From the NCBI GenBank assembly GCA_001874305.1, contig MPCU01000005.1:248001-312000 (forward strand): a stretch of 64,000 nucleotides of DNA, read 5' to 3'. The DNA is from Bacteriovorax sp. MedPE-SWde (GTDB taxonomy: Bacteria; Bdellovibrionota; Bacteriovoracia; Bacteriovoracales; Bacteriovoracaceae). Shown one piece after another: positions 24,386-33,348 of this stretch. The number at the start of each line of letters is the position of its first letter. Positions within the stretch are counted from its first letter, which is position 1. Made by a program: the position numbers and the translations under genes. The notes under the pieces were generated by a model, which worked only from the letters and a program-made list of their open reading frames with translations, had not been told where the DNA came from and did not search any database.

Positions 24386-25774
24386 TTAACCCAGCTGTGC
24401 GACCTGAGGGGCGGCTCCGCCCATACTCTGGATCCCAGCACCTTGGGCCTTAATTCTTGATATTGTTCCTTCTAATCGTGCAAATTTATTTTTTAAATTC
24501 TTTTCTTTTTGCTCCAGCATGCTTTCTCTTTGCTTTATTCTTCTATCTACTGCAGCAATGTTATTTTCTAAACTTCTTTTTCTTGATGCTAATAAACCAT
24601 CTGGAAACCTGAGTGTTTGTCCTATAACTTTATTCATATTGTCGATGAATCCATCACTTTTAGTTCCATCTTTCTTGAAAGTTCCAGTAAGAATTTCGGC
24701 GATATTTTGATAGTCTTTTTTAAGTTCACTTCCAAATTTTTCTTGATCAAACTTAAGATTACCTTCTCTTGTGAAGCTAAGTCCTACGTCACCAATTCTA
24801 AAGTTACCTTTCTTTGTTTCAATATTTTTGAATATTGCACTTCTTAAACGTCCTTCAAGGGACTGAAGCATAATATCCCCACCAAGAGTTCTTGATGTAT
24901 CTGATTTTTCATCTAGTGTATTTTGATCTTTAATGAAGGCAAAAACAGCATTGATCTGATCAACGATTCCATTAACTTTTTCTCCAACGGCCATAGTATC
25001 TTCAGCTACGTTGAGAGCAAATTCTTCACCTGGCTTAGCTTTTTTCAAGTCAATTGTTAGACCTGGAATAAGATCACTAGTTTTATTTTCACCAAGTTCA
25101 ATTTCAAATCCATCAAGAGCAACAACAGCATCTTGAGCTTCTCTTTCAAACTCTAGGTAAAGATCATCTTCACCATCTACAAAGTAAAAATATGGAAATT
25201 CAGCCTTGTTAACATCACCAGTTTCTTTAAGACTTAGAATTAGTCTCCATGGTGTATCTGATGCTGAACCATCATTGATAACACTTGCTCTTAGACCGCT
25301 ATCTGAGTCTTTATTAATTAATTTGGCGATACTCTTAAGACTTGAGTTTTCCGAATCAACGTATATTTCTTTGCTATCACCATTTGGAAGTGTGTATTGA
25401 ATAAATCCAACACCAACGTAACTGTCGTCAGCATCTTCAAAGCCACTACTCATGGCCGAAGATTTCTGAGCAAGTTGTTTAACTTCCATTTGGTAGCTGG
25501 CAGGTTCTGCAATATTCTTATCTGCAGTTACACCAATAATTTTTTCATCAGTATCAATTGATAATTCTCGAAGGGAACGGGCACTACCGTTTTTTAGAAT
25601 TGAGCCTTTGAGTCCTTCCACTAATTGAATAAGTTCGCCAACAAGACCTTTCTTGTCCTCAATCTTACTCTTACGTTTCTCCATATTCGTAATTGGAATT
25701 CTTTCAGCTTTCATGATCTGCTGAACGATATCCTTTGGGAGACCCGTGTTAATGGAACCAAATGCTAAACCCAA
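24386..25774 (-). CDS. fliD: Flagellar filament cap protein FliD
   Basis: Caps the growing filament and folds exported flagellin. N-terminal region GLPKDIVQQIMKAERIPI matches the FliD_N motif, with a beta-rich middle and a C-terminal coiled coil (about residues 400-455, RRIKQRESMLEQKEKNL). The start is a TTG at 25774: a perfect AGGAGG lies 5 bases upstream and the product then begins with LGLAFGSINTGLP; an in-frame start 48 bases earlier would carry that ribosome site inside the gene. 462 residues, typical. Confidence 0.95.
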   Translation of the reverse strand: MGLAFGSINTGLPKDIVQQIMKAERIPITNMEKRKSKIEDKKGLVGELIQLVEGLKGSILKNGSARSLRELSIDTDEKIIGVTADKNIAEPASYQMEVKQLAQKSSAMSSGFEDADDSYVGVGFIQYTLPNGDSKEIYVDSENSSLKSIAKLINKDSDSGLRASVINDGSASDTPWRLILSLKETGDVNKAEFPYFYFVDGEDDLYLEFEREAQDAVVALDGFEIELGENKTSDLIPGLTIDLKKAKPGEEFALNVAEDTMAVGEKVNGIVDQINAVFAFIKDQNTLDEKSDTSRTLGGDIMLQSLEGRLRSAIFKNIETKKGNFRIGDVGLSFTREGNLKFDQEKFGSELKKDYQNIAEILTGTFKKDGTKSDGFIDNMNKVIGQTLRFPDGLLASRKRSLENNIAAVDRRIKQRESMLEQKEKNLKNKFARLEGTISRIKAQGAGIQSMGGAAPQVAQLG

Positions 25775-25882
25775 CGTTTCCTCCTGAAACTTCTTAGCGC
25801 GCATCCTGCACACCAAGGGCATTCTCTGTTAGATTAGCATACTGAGTAGAATATTCAATGTAGTGCGTAAAATGGGTAGTTT

Positions 25883-26080
25883 TTGCTTGTTTATAATAGG
25901 CCTTTGTTCAGTTTGGCAGGGAGTGTTGAGCGGGTGTATCATGTAAGGACTTGTTTTCTTGTGAGCTTAGCTTTGGCTAGTTTTGCGGAGATTGTAATAC
26001 TTGCTTTTTGGCCGTCGTGGCCTTGCAAGTATACATTGCGTCGTGCAAATAAAAGGCCCGCTGGGTAGGCGGGCCGTCGA
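25883..26080. ncRNA. Structured intergenic region, possible noncoding RNA
   Basis: The 361-base gap between the fliD start and 26136 holds no convincing protein gene. It is visibly richer in G+C than its surroundings and has consecutive inverted repeats: ATACTTGC / GCAAGTAT (25997-26004 and 26025-26032) enclosing GGCC / GGCC, TTGC / GCAA (about 26036-26049) and GGCCCGC / GCGGGCC (26055-26061 and 26069-26075). The last is followed on the minus strand by TTTTATTT, a terminator shape. A perfect TATAAT (plus) is at 25892-25897 without a clear -35. Strand and identity cannot be settled. Confidence 0.35.
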
Positions 26081-26135
26081 GGTAGTAAATAGGTAATGGG
26101 TTTGTTTTGTTGTACTAAATTTATCGGGTATTCTT

Positions 26136-27635
26136 GTGAAAACTTTAGAAAATAAGTCAGGTATTATATATCAAAAGTCGAAATTCTTTTTAATTCGGTC
26201 ACTTACGTACTTTGCATTCTTATTAATTCCTATTTGGATGCAGAAAACACTATTACTTTCAACTGGTGCACAGATGATTGTAATGGTTCTTTATTGTATG
26301 TTCATAATGAGCCAGTGGTTTCTCCTAGGTAAGGAGATCGATTATAGATTGAAAATTTACTTCAGGGTTAACTCATCAATAGATCGGGTTGTTTATCGTC
26401 TATTTATGGGAATGTTTTTTATGGCGATATACTTCAACGCCTTAAGCTTATTACCTGGTAAATGGGTTTATAATATATTTTGGGCCACTTGGGTAACTTT
26501 GGGCCTTTTCTATTCCTGGCCCACTCGTGGAAAAATCATACAAGAGTCGGTAACTACAAATTTCCACGAATACAAATATTTGGATAGATTTGAAAAAACA
26601 GTTCTCTTTCTAATAGTCGCGATGCTAGCGGTATCCATTCCAGAGTTACCGAGCCTTGATAGTTCAAGGGCCCTGAAGTTATTCTTCGATCCAAGTGAAA
26701 GAATATCTGGTGCTTTCTGGAACTTTTTGACCGTTAACTACTATCCTTTTAAGAAGTACCCTAAGTTACTTAAGTTAGCTTGGTGCGTACATTTTTATTT
26801 TTTAGTCGTATCTATGTATCTCATGAGTTTCTACGCAATTCTTAGATACTTTGTTTCGAGGAGACTGGCCGTACTTGGTGTATTCGCGCTGATTTCATCT
26901 TGGTCATTTTCTAAGATCATGGCCTTCAACTTTGGTAGTACTCTCTTAACTTCATATTCAATGCTATGGCTGTGGGCACTTCTGTGGTGTACAAAGAGTT
27001 CAACCTACAGGTCGGGGCTCTTTATGGGCCTAGTTGGAGCGTGGGGAGTCATGATTGATAAATCTAACTTTCTACTATTTGCAATACAAACACTTTCTAT
27101 TCACTATCTCTTCTTAAAGGATAAAACCTTTTGGTATAAGAGACAGTTCTTTAAGTATAATTTACTTGGGATTTTTCTAGGCATATTTGTATTTATCTTG
27201 AGTACGAGCACATTTGATTTTGGACTTAGTGATAATTTTTCATTGGTTTTTACAGATCTTTCAAGATTGATTGAGAGGAAGGCATTCTTCATAATCTCAA
27301 TTTTTGGACTTGGCGTCTTCTTATTGAAAATGTTTATGCCAAAGAAGAAGAACTTTGATTTGGTCGGTATACAGACAGAGAAGCTTAATCAGTTTGGATT
27401 CGCATTGGGAGTGTTATTTCTAGGTGGTCTTCTATTTAATACACGATACTTTAAAGACTTTACTTTGTTGTGGGTATTAGCTTTCTATAGTGTCCTACCA
27501 ATTGAGTTGGTCTTTCAGAAGATTAGGAGATTAAGATCGAGTAGGAATATGATTTATCTAATTTATATACTTATTTGTTTATTAGACTCTCACTTTGAGG
27601 GACGTGTAAAAATACTATTAAGACTCTTTAACTAA
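26136..27635 (+). CDS. Polytopic membrane protein, possibly GT-C-like
   Basis: 499 residues with roughly ten to twelve hydrophobic membrane segments from residue 17 to the end. Family not recognised. A luminal-type loop after the early helices (about residues 165-210, SIPELPSLDSS) and the alternating helix pattern recall GT-C-fold integral membrane glycosyltransferases, but no catalytic motif is clear. Start is GTG at 26136 with a poor ribosome site. It is divergent from the fliD cluster, so a link to glycosylation is only suggestive. Confidence 0.7.
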   Translation: MKTLENKSGIIYQKSKFFLIRSLTYFAFLLIPIWMQKTLLLSTGAQMIVMVLYCMFIMSQWFLLGKEIDYRLKIYFRVNSSIDRVVYRLFMGMFFMAIYFNALSLLPGKWVYNIFWATWVTLGLFYSWPTRGKIIQESVTTNFHEYKYLDRFEKTVLFLIVAMLAVSIPELPSLDSSRALKLFFDPSERISGAFWNFLTVNYYPFKKYPKLLKLAWCVHFYFLVVSMYLMSFYAILRYFVSRRLAVLGVFALISSWSFSKIMAFNFGSTLLTSYSMLWLWALLWCTKSSTYRSGLFMGLVGAWGVMIDKSNFLLFAIQTLSIHYLFLKDKTFWYKRQFFKYNLLGIFLGIFVFILSTSTFDFGLSDNFSLVFTDLSRLIERKAFFIISIFGLGVFLLKMFMPKKKNFDLVGIQTEKLNQFGFALGVLFLGGLLFNTRYFKDFTLLWVLAFYSVLPIELVFQKIRRLRSSRNMIYLIYILICLLDSHFEGRVKILLRLFN

Positions 27636-27686
27636 ATTAGAATTCTGATATACTAAATGTACTGTTACTGATGAAAAGGATTTCAT

Positions 27687-27911
27687 TTGTTTAAGTCACA
27701 TATCACGCAAGACCTCTATGACGAATTTCTAGACTCTTTTGAATTGAAAAAGAAAGAGTTCACACCCTCTCCATTTGTATTTGTTGACCCAACAGACGGC
27801 TTTATAAGAGTTGTTGCGGGTTCATATATGAATGAAGATGGAAAAGGTTACACGACAGTTTCTGTTGGTGCTCCTGGTGAACTTGAGTATATTTCGACAG
27901 CAGAAAGTTAA
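27687..27911 (+). CDS. Small hypothetical protein, 74 aa
   Basis: Starts at TTG 27687 with AAGGA 6 bases upstream. The product is acidic, soluble and beta-rich in its second half (VFVDPTDGFIRVVAG). Not recognised. Good ribosome site and native codon use support it as real despite its size. It is the last gene before a 486-base gene-free region. Confidence 0.6.
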   Translation: MFKSHITQDLYDEFLDSFELKKKEFTPSPFVFVDPTDGFIRVVAGSYMNEDGKGYTTVSVGAPGELEYISTAES

Positions 27912-28049
27912 GTTTAGCTAATTCTAAATCTAAGTAATATTAGGGAGATTTATCTTCTCGGTGTCTTTTAGACTCCAATATAAACAAAACCTTAAGAGAC
28001 CTTGTTAATGTAAGATAATTTAAAGATGCACTGTGACTAACTGTCAATA

Positions 28050-28310
28050 TGTTGATAACTCCGTGGATAATGTTAACAATCAAAATGACATCCTGTCACA
28101 AACTTACATTCCCTCTAATGCAACAAGCTAAGTTACTGAAAAAACAGTTGATATTAAGTTGATTAAATAGTTTAGGTTAATTAAGTATTTTTCATCGAGT
28201 TTGTGGATAACTTGTGGAAAAATGTGGACAAAATATACGAGTCAAGAAATTAATCACACTTTTTTGTAAAAAAATTAGTTATCAACACTCTTTTTGCGTC
28301 GCGCGCCTGT
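28050..28310. other. DnaA-box cluster, oriC-like region
   Basis: The 486-base gap 27912-28397 has no gene. Sites matching or nearly matching the DnaA box TTWTNCACA (all but the last on the minus strand): TGTTGATAA 28050-28058, CGTGGATAA 28062-28070, TGTGGATAA 28202-28210 (perfect), TGTGGAAAA 28213-28221 (perfect), TGTGGACAA 28223-28231, and TTATCAACA 28279-28287. The three at 28202-28231 are phased at 11 and 10 bp. AT-rich sequence with AGTTGAT direct repeats 11 bp apart (28146 and 28157) lies beside them, and a GC-rich GCGTCGCGCGCC follows. No dnaA, dnaN or gidA gene is in the window, so origin function is unproven. Confidence 0.5.
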
Positions 28311-28397
28311 AAGAATTACTTCTCCTTCTTACATATAGTAGTCATTTAGGCCTAGATAGGATAAGTAGAGGGTAAAAATATTTTCAGGTAAGGTTTT

Positions 28398-29003
28398 ATG
28401 TCATTTAGAGTTCAGGATCACTATTTCAAAAAGGCCAAAAAAGATAACTTTTTGGCAAGAAGCGTATATAAGCTCGAAGAGATTGATCAGAAATTTAAGG
28501 TTATCTCTCAAGGCGAGACAGTCTTGGATTTAGGTTACCACCCTGGCTCATGGATACAATATACTTCTAGAAAAGTTGGGGACAGCGGTCATGTTGTAGG
28601 AATTGATATCCGTGACATAAATAAAAAGCTATTGAATATTAAAAATGTAACAGTATTTGAAAAAGATATTTTTGATGTAACTGATTTATCAACACTTGGC
28701 GTAGATAAGCCATTTGATACAGTTGTTTCGGATATGGCCCCTAATACTACGGGTATTAGATCTGTTGATCAACAAAGAAGCTTTAACTTAATTGAACAAG
28801 TCTTCTATCACCTTCCAGTATTTCTAAAAGATGGTGGAAATTTCGTTATTAAAGTATTTGATGGCCATGAGGCACAAGTCTTTCTAAAATCTCAGAAAAG
28901 TATTTTCAAAGAGTTTCACTTTCTAAAACCTAAATCAACAAGATCGGTAAGTAAGGAGTTCTTTGTTATTGGAAAAGGTTTTAAGAAGAATGAGGTTCAG
29001 TAA
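28398..29003 (+). CDS. rlmE: 23S rRNA 2'-O-methyltransferase RlmE (FtsJ/RrmJ)
   Basis: Methylates the ribose of U2552 in the ribosomal A-loop. The K-D-K-E tetrad is visible: Lys in FLARSVYKLEEI, Asp in VVSDMAPNTTG, Lys in FVIKVFDG and Glu in VSKEFFVIG; the SAM loop is VLDLGYHPGSW. In place of the usual LGAAPGGW this reads LGYHPGSW, a modest variant. Length 201 is normal. AGGTAAGG precedes the ATG. Its last 14 bases overlap the next gene. Confidence 0.95.
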   Translation: MSFRVQDHYFKKAKKDNFLARSVYKLEEIDQKFKVISQGETVLDLGYHPGSWIQYTSRKVGDSGHVVGIDIRDINKKLLNIKNVTVFEKDIFDVTDLSTLGVDKPFDTVVSDMAPNTTGIRSVDQQRSFNLIEQVFYHLPVFLKDGGNFVIKVFDGHEAQVFLKSQKSIFKEFHFLKPKSTRSVSKEFFVIGKGFKKNEVQ

Positions 29004-30201
29004 AAAATTAATAGGTCCAATTGCCCTACTATCAATAATCGGCCTCACAGGCATCTATCTTGCTCAGAAAGAGAGTAAGATAGAGCAAAAGAACTTTGCT
29101 ATACAGAAATTAAAGGGTCACTTAAATCAACAGTTAAGGGCCAATAATGGTTTTAATGCATCTCAGCTCAGTATCGATGGTGAAAACTTTGATATTGATT
29201 ATTCAATAGATAATAAACTCCAGAAATTTATAAAGCGTCGCTTAAGATACTATCGTCCAGATAAAGCAGCGGTTGTTGTTATCCAAAATGATACGGGTAA
29301 TATTTTGGCCTCAATAGGTTATGATAGAAAGTCTAAATCTTTCGATCATATCTTACCATTTACTGGGACACACCCATCAGCGTCTATCTTTAAGATCGTA
29401 ACAACGACTGAGCTTATAGAAGATGGTGAAGTAAAAGCTAACTCGAAGTTTAAATATAGAGGTAAGGGAACCACTCTTTATAAGTATCAACTGAAAGAAA
29501 AGAAGAGTCGTTGGAATAGAAATACTTCTTTTGAAAAGGCCTTTGCTTTTTCAAACAATGTTATTTTTGGAAAAGTTGCAATTGAAAATACAACGCCCTT
29601 TGAAATTACAGAAATGGCGGAAAGGCTAGGTTTTAACACTGATTTAATGTCTGAGATAAGTTTATCAAAATCTACATTTATTATGCCTACGGCCGGTTAT
29701 AACTTAGCGGAGATAGCATCGGGCTTTAACAAGAAAACACAAATGAGTCCTGTTCATTGTGCAGTTCTTTCTGGGATTATCGCGAATAAGGGAAATCTCG
29801 TTTATCCCAGACTTGTTCTTGAAATAAAAGATAAAGAAAAGGCCACTGCATGGAAGAATGAAGTAGTCATGAAGAATGTTATAAAGCCTGAAGTTGCATC
29901 AGATGTAAAAGACCTTATGAAAGTAACAGTTTCACGTGGGACTGCCAGAAGACAATTTCGATATCTAAGGCGTTCAATAAAAAATAAATTAGAAATTGGT
30001 GGTAAAACGGGCTCTATTACAGGTGGTTTCCCACATGGAAAGAGAGATTGGTTTACAGCTTTTGCTTATCCAAAAGATGAAACACGAAGTGGGATATCAC
30101 TTTGCGTAATGAATATAAACTTCAGTAAGTGGTATGTGAAATCTACAAAAGTAGCTCAAGAGATAATCCAATATTATTATTCTAATATTGATAAGTTATA
30201 A
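28990..30201 (+). CDS. Penicillin-binding protein, transpeptidase type
   Basis: Membrane-anchored peptidoglycan transpeptidase. One N-terminal membrane helix (about residues 6-23) and a penicillin-binding domain with all three motifs: Ser132-x-x-Lys in ASIFK, Ser188-Asn-Asn in FSNN, and Lys339-Thr-Gly in GGKTGS. At 403 residues it lacks the large N-terminal dimerisation domain of class B PBPs such as FtsI, so it is a short form related to PbpA/FtsI-type domains. ATG at 28990 overlaps rlmE by 14 bases; a TTG at 28963 is less likely. Confidence 0.88.
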   Translation: MRFSKKLIGPIALLSIIGLTGIYLAQKESKIEQKNFAIQKLKGHLNQQLRANNGFNASQLSIDGENFDIDYSIDNKLQKFIKRRLRYYRPDKAAVVVIQNDTGNILASIGYDRKSKSFDHILPFTGTHPSASIFKIVTTTELIEDGEVKANSKFKYRGKGTTLYKYQLKEKKSRWNRNTSFEKAFAFSNNVIFGKVAIENTTPFEITEMAERLGFNTDLMSEISLSKSTFIMPTAGYNLAEIASGFNKKTQMSPVHCAVLSGIIANKGNLVYPRLVLEIKDKEKATAWKNEVVMKNVIKPEVASDVKDLMKVTVSRGTARRQFRYLRRSIKNKLEIGGKTGSITGGFPHGKRDWFTAFAYPKDETRSGISLCVMNINFSKWYVKSTKVAQEIIQYYYSNIDKL

Positions 30202-30269
30202 ATTTTGCTTATTGCTGCAAGTTCTTTACTACTATAAGATGGCAGATAAGACTTAATCAGAAAGAGCAT

Positions 30270-31019
30270 ATGAATACAGAAGAAATAATTGATAAGAGAA
30301 AGAAAAATCTAAAAAAAGATATAGGTTTAATAACACTTATCATTTTCACATTCCTTATATTCCGATCAGTATTATTTGAACCATATAGAATTCCATCTGG
30401 ATCGATGCTTCCAACACTTAAAATTGGTGATTTCATCCTAGTTAAGAAATATTCTTATGGGTTTAAAGTGCCGTTTAGTGATCTTGCTATCTTTGATCTG
30501 AATCTTAATCCTGTCTATTTATTTGGAAAGAAAAATCCTGAAAGAGGTGATGTCGTTGTTTTCAAATTTCCAAATGATACATCAATAAACTATATAAAAA
30601 GAATAGTTGGAGTTCCTGGTGATGTTCTCGAAATCAAAGACAAGATTGTCTATATTAATGATAAAGCTGTAAAGGTTGAAGAAGTCGATGGCTCAGAATA
30701 CCTTAAAGATATGGATGAAAGGTATAAAGGTAATAACCTTAAATTCTTTAAAACCAAAGTAGATAAGCATGATTTTGTAATACAACAGGATGTCGATAAT
30801 ATTTATACAAGTCACTTAGATAAAACGATAATCCCTAAGGGTAAATTCTTTGTCATGGGAGACAATAGGGATTACTCGTCTGATTCGAGGTTTTGGGGGT
30901 TTGTACCTCACGAATATATTCGAGGAGAAGCAATACTTGTCTGGTTTTCAGTAAGTATGCCTAATCAAAATACACAACCAAATATAAGAACTGAGCGAAT
31001 ACTAAAGTCTATTGATTAA
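30270..31019 (+). CDS. lepB: Signal peptidase I
   Basis: Inner-membrane serine protease that removes signal peptides from exported proteins. One N-terminal membrane helix (about residues 18-36); catalytic Ser45 in IPSGSMLPTL and Lys110 in YIKRIVG; the later box MGDNRDYSSDSR is the S26 signature. Length 249. Overlaps the convergent mutS2 by 11 bases, with no terminator seen between them. Confidence 0.96.
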   Translation: MNTEEIIDKRKKNLKKDIGLITLIIFTFLIFRSVLFEPYRIPSGSMLPTLKIGDFILVKKYSYGFKVPFSDLAIFDLNLNPVYLFGKKNPERGDVVVFKFPNDTSINYIKRIVGVPGDVLEIKDKIVYINDKAVKVEEVDGSEYLKDMDERYKGNNLKFFKTKVDKHDFVIQQDVDNIYTSHLDKTIIPKGKFFVMGDNRDYSSDSRFWGFVPHEYIRGEAILVWFSVSMPNQNTQPNIRTERILKSID

Positions 31020-33348
31020 GATCGATTCTAGTACAACCATCATTACCTTCTTCTGGTGTCCACTTAAAGTCTTTATCTTTATTAATATGACCTCTTAACC
31101 ACTTTTTTAAGATACCTTCACCGTGACCATGAACAACTAAAAGGTGAGGAATGTCTCCATTTAGTAATGCGTCCAGGCTCGATAGAATTTGGCTTTGGAA
31201 CATATCAAGTCTCATTCCTCTTGCTTGTATTGTGATATCATTCTTAACAGTTCTGAAAACATTTATTTTAACTTTCTCTTGTTTAGCATGGCCTTTCTCT
31301 TGTGAGCGATCGGTTTGAAAAAGAGTGTTACTTGGAACCTGAATAGTTTTTCCTTTTACTTTTACACTTGCCTTATTTCTACTATTTGTAACTAGCTCAC
31401 AGTTTTGCTTAAGTAGTTCACAATAGTATGTCTGTCCAACGACAAGCTCTTTTGCAGCTTCTCTAGTCACTGGTGCTTTCTTTTCTTCTTTGTTAGGAGA
31501 ATCTTTTAAAAAGGAAGATTTGTAATTTGATGCTTGTTTTTGCATCTGTTTTGGAGACATGTCAGAACGTCTTAAAGTATTGATCTTATCCAACTGCTTA
31601 TCGAGTTTATTTCGATATACTTCAAATAATGCCTGTTTCTCAAGATAGAGAACACCTTCCATTGATTTCTTTTGATTCTTAAGATTTGAGTTCAAATCAC
31701 GGTTTTCTGTTAGTAACTTATCCAGGTCAGACTTCTTATGCGATAAATCCTGGAGAAGCTTTTCATAAGTCATATATTTTTGATCTAAAATACCTTTCGC
31801 ATTATCAATAATTGATGAATCAATATTGAATTGAGCTGCAAGTTTTTCAAAAATCGTTAACGCCATTGAACTACCAGGTGTACCAACGATTAGTTTATAG
31901 TTTGGTTTATTTGTTTCAAAGTTATATCCAACGTGAGCAGAAATAAATTTAGGGTCAGTCTGCATTTTCGTTTTTAGCAATTGATGGTGTGTCGATATGA
32001 GTACTTTTGAATCTTTAATTTCTGTTAAATAAGAAATGATAGAAATAGCTAATGAAGAAGCTTCATCAGATGAAGTAGAGTTAAAAATCTCATCAGCAGC
32101 AATTAAGGAGTTATCCTCAATGTTAGCAAGCATTTCTAATATGGCAGTTGTCTCTCCTGCAAATGAGCTTAGTCCATGGGATAGGTCTTGATAATCGCTA
32201 TCAAAGTAAAATATGTCATTTAAAAGTGGGATAGTTGCTTGTGTCGCAGGAATGAAAAAACCAAGTTTTAAAAACACATGACACAGAATTATTGATTTAA
32301 TTGAAACAGTTTTTCCTCCAGTGTTTGGACCAGAGATAATTAACCCATGTCTATCAGAAGAAATGGTTATATCGTTAATCACACATTCATCAATTAAAGG
32401 ATGAAAGAAGGATTGCAGTATAATTGATTTATCTGAGCTAACAGTTGGCTTAATCAAGTTCTTTTCAAGAGCATATTTAGCCTGAGTCAGATTGTAGTCA
32501 TAGTCTAATATAAGGTTATATAGCTCCGTAATGTATTCACTATTTTCTGACAATAACTTCGAGTAACCAAGACAGATTTCATTAATAATTCCATCGATCT
32601 CTGCAATTATTTTCATGCGCTTATTACAAAGTTCTCTTACTTCTGTTGGTTCAACGAATAATGTATGTCCAGTACTTGATCTGGATATTATAAGACCGAT
32701 TTTAGCAGCATAGGAGTCACTACGAATGGGAATAACATAGCGATCGTTAATAACATCATAGCCTTGGAATTGTAAGCGATTAGCTAATTCATCATGTTTA
32801 ATAAGAGACATGACTTTTTCTCTTATTTTAGTTTCAAGCGTATTTCTTTCAGATATTTTTTGAGAAAGTTTTGGATGTCTCTCAAGATAAGCAGAACCAT
32901 TTCTTTCTACAAAAGATCTGAGTGGTTTTATAAATTTACTTCTGAGTCTTTGACCATTGTTAATATGTTCAAGAATGACATCCTTCAATTGACCAGAAGG
33001 AAGTGAATTCTTAAGATTAAATATATTTTCAATAATACAGCAGACAAAATTAAGCTGTTTAAAGTCTGCTACTATGCCCTTATCAAGGTTGCTGATAAAA
33101 GTGTGGTTTTCATCAGCATCACTAAGGCAATCAAAAAGAATTTGGTCAAAGTTAATCCCTTCATCAACCAAGCTCATAATTGTGTTAGTATTATAAAGAT
33201 GGTCTTCTATATTATCTTGTGTAAAGATACGTGGATTATTAAGAAAAATATTTTTGGTTTTATCAAAATATGAATGAAATGATATTTGGCCAGCGATTTG
33301 CTTCCAGTCAATATTATTCAATGTTTGGAATAGAATATTAGTTGTCAT
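31009..33348 (-). CDS. mutS2: MutS2 family protein (Smr endonuclease domain)
   Basis: ABC-type ATPase with a C-terminal Smr domain; MutS2 proteins suppress recombination or split collided ribosomes. Walker A is GPNTGGKTVS, Walker B region LIAADEIFNSTSSDE, and the Smr core is LVVHGHGEGILKKWLRGH near the C-terminus. 779 residues from ATG 33348 (MTTNILFQTLNNIDW, the expected MutS2 N-terminus); an in-frame TTG at 33432 would add 28 residues and run into the divergent gene. The ATG overlaps the ATG of the plus-strand NFACT gene (CATG). Confidence 0.92.
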   Translation of the reverse strand: MTTNILFQTLNNIDWKQIAGQISFHSYFDKTKNIFLNNPRIFTQDNIEDHLYNTNTIMSLVDEGINFDQILFDCLSDADENHTFISNLDKGIVADFKQLNFVCCIIENIFNLKNSLPSGQLKDVILEHINNGQRLRSKFIKPLRSFVERNGSAYLERHPKLSQKISERNTLETKIREKVMSLIKHDELANRLQFQGYDVINDRYVIPIRSDSYAAKIGLIISRSSTGHTLFVEPTEVRELCNKRMKIIAEIDGIINEICLGYSKLLSENSEYITELYNLILDYDYNLTQAKYALEKNLIKPTVSSDKSIILQSFFHPLIDECVINDITISSDRHGLIISGPNTGGKTVSIKSIILCHVFLKLGFFIPATQATIPLLNDIFYFDSDYQDLSHGLSSFAGETTAILEMLANIEDNSLIAADEIFNSTSSDEASSLAISIISYLTEIKDSKVLISTHHQLLKTKMQTDPKFISAHVGYNFETNKPNYKLIVGTPGSSMALTIFEKLAAQFNIDSSIIDNAKGILDQKYMTYEKLLQDLSHKKSDLDKLLTENRDLNSNLKNQKKSMEGVLYLEKQALFEVYRNKLDKQLDKINTLRRSDMSPKQMQKQASNYKSSFLKDSPNKEEKKAPVTREAAKELVVGQTYYCELLKQNCELVTNSRNKASVKVKGKTIQVPSNTLFQTDRSQEKGHAKQEKVKINVFRTVKNDITIQARGMRLDMFQSQILSSLDALLNGDIPHLLVVHGHGEGILKKWLRGHINKDKDFKWTPEEGNDGCTRIDLNQ

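Noticed and set aside
25883-26068. 61-residue plus-strand frame in the fliD upstream gap
   Set aside because: TTG start without a ribosome site and a low-quality peptide crossing the inverted repeats; the structured-RNA reading fits better.
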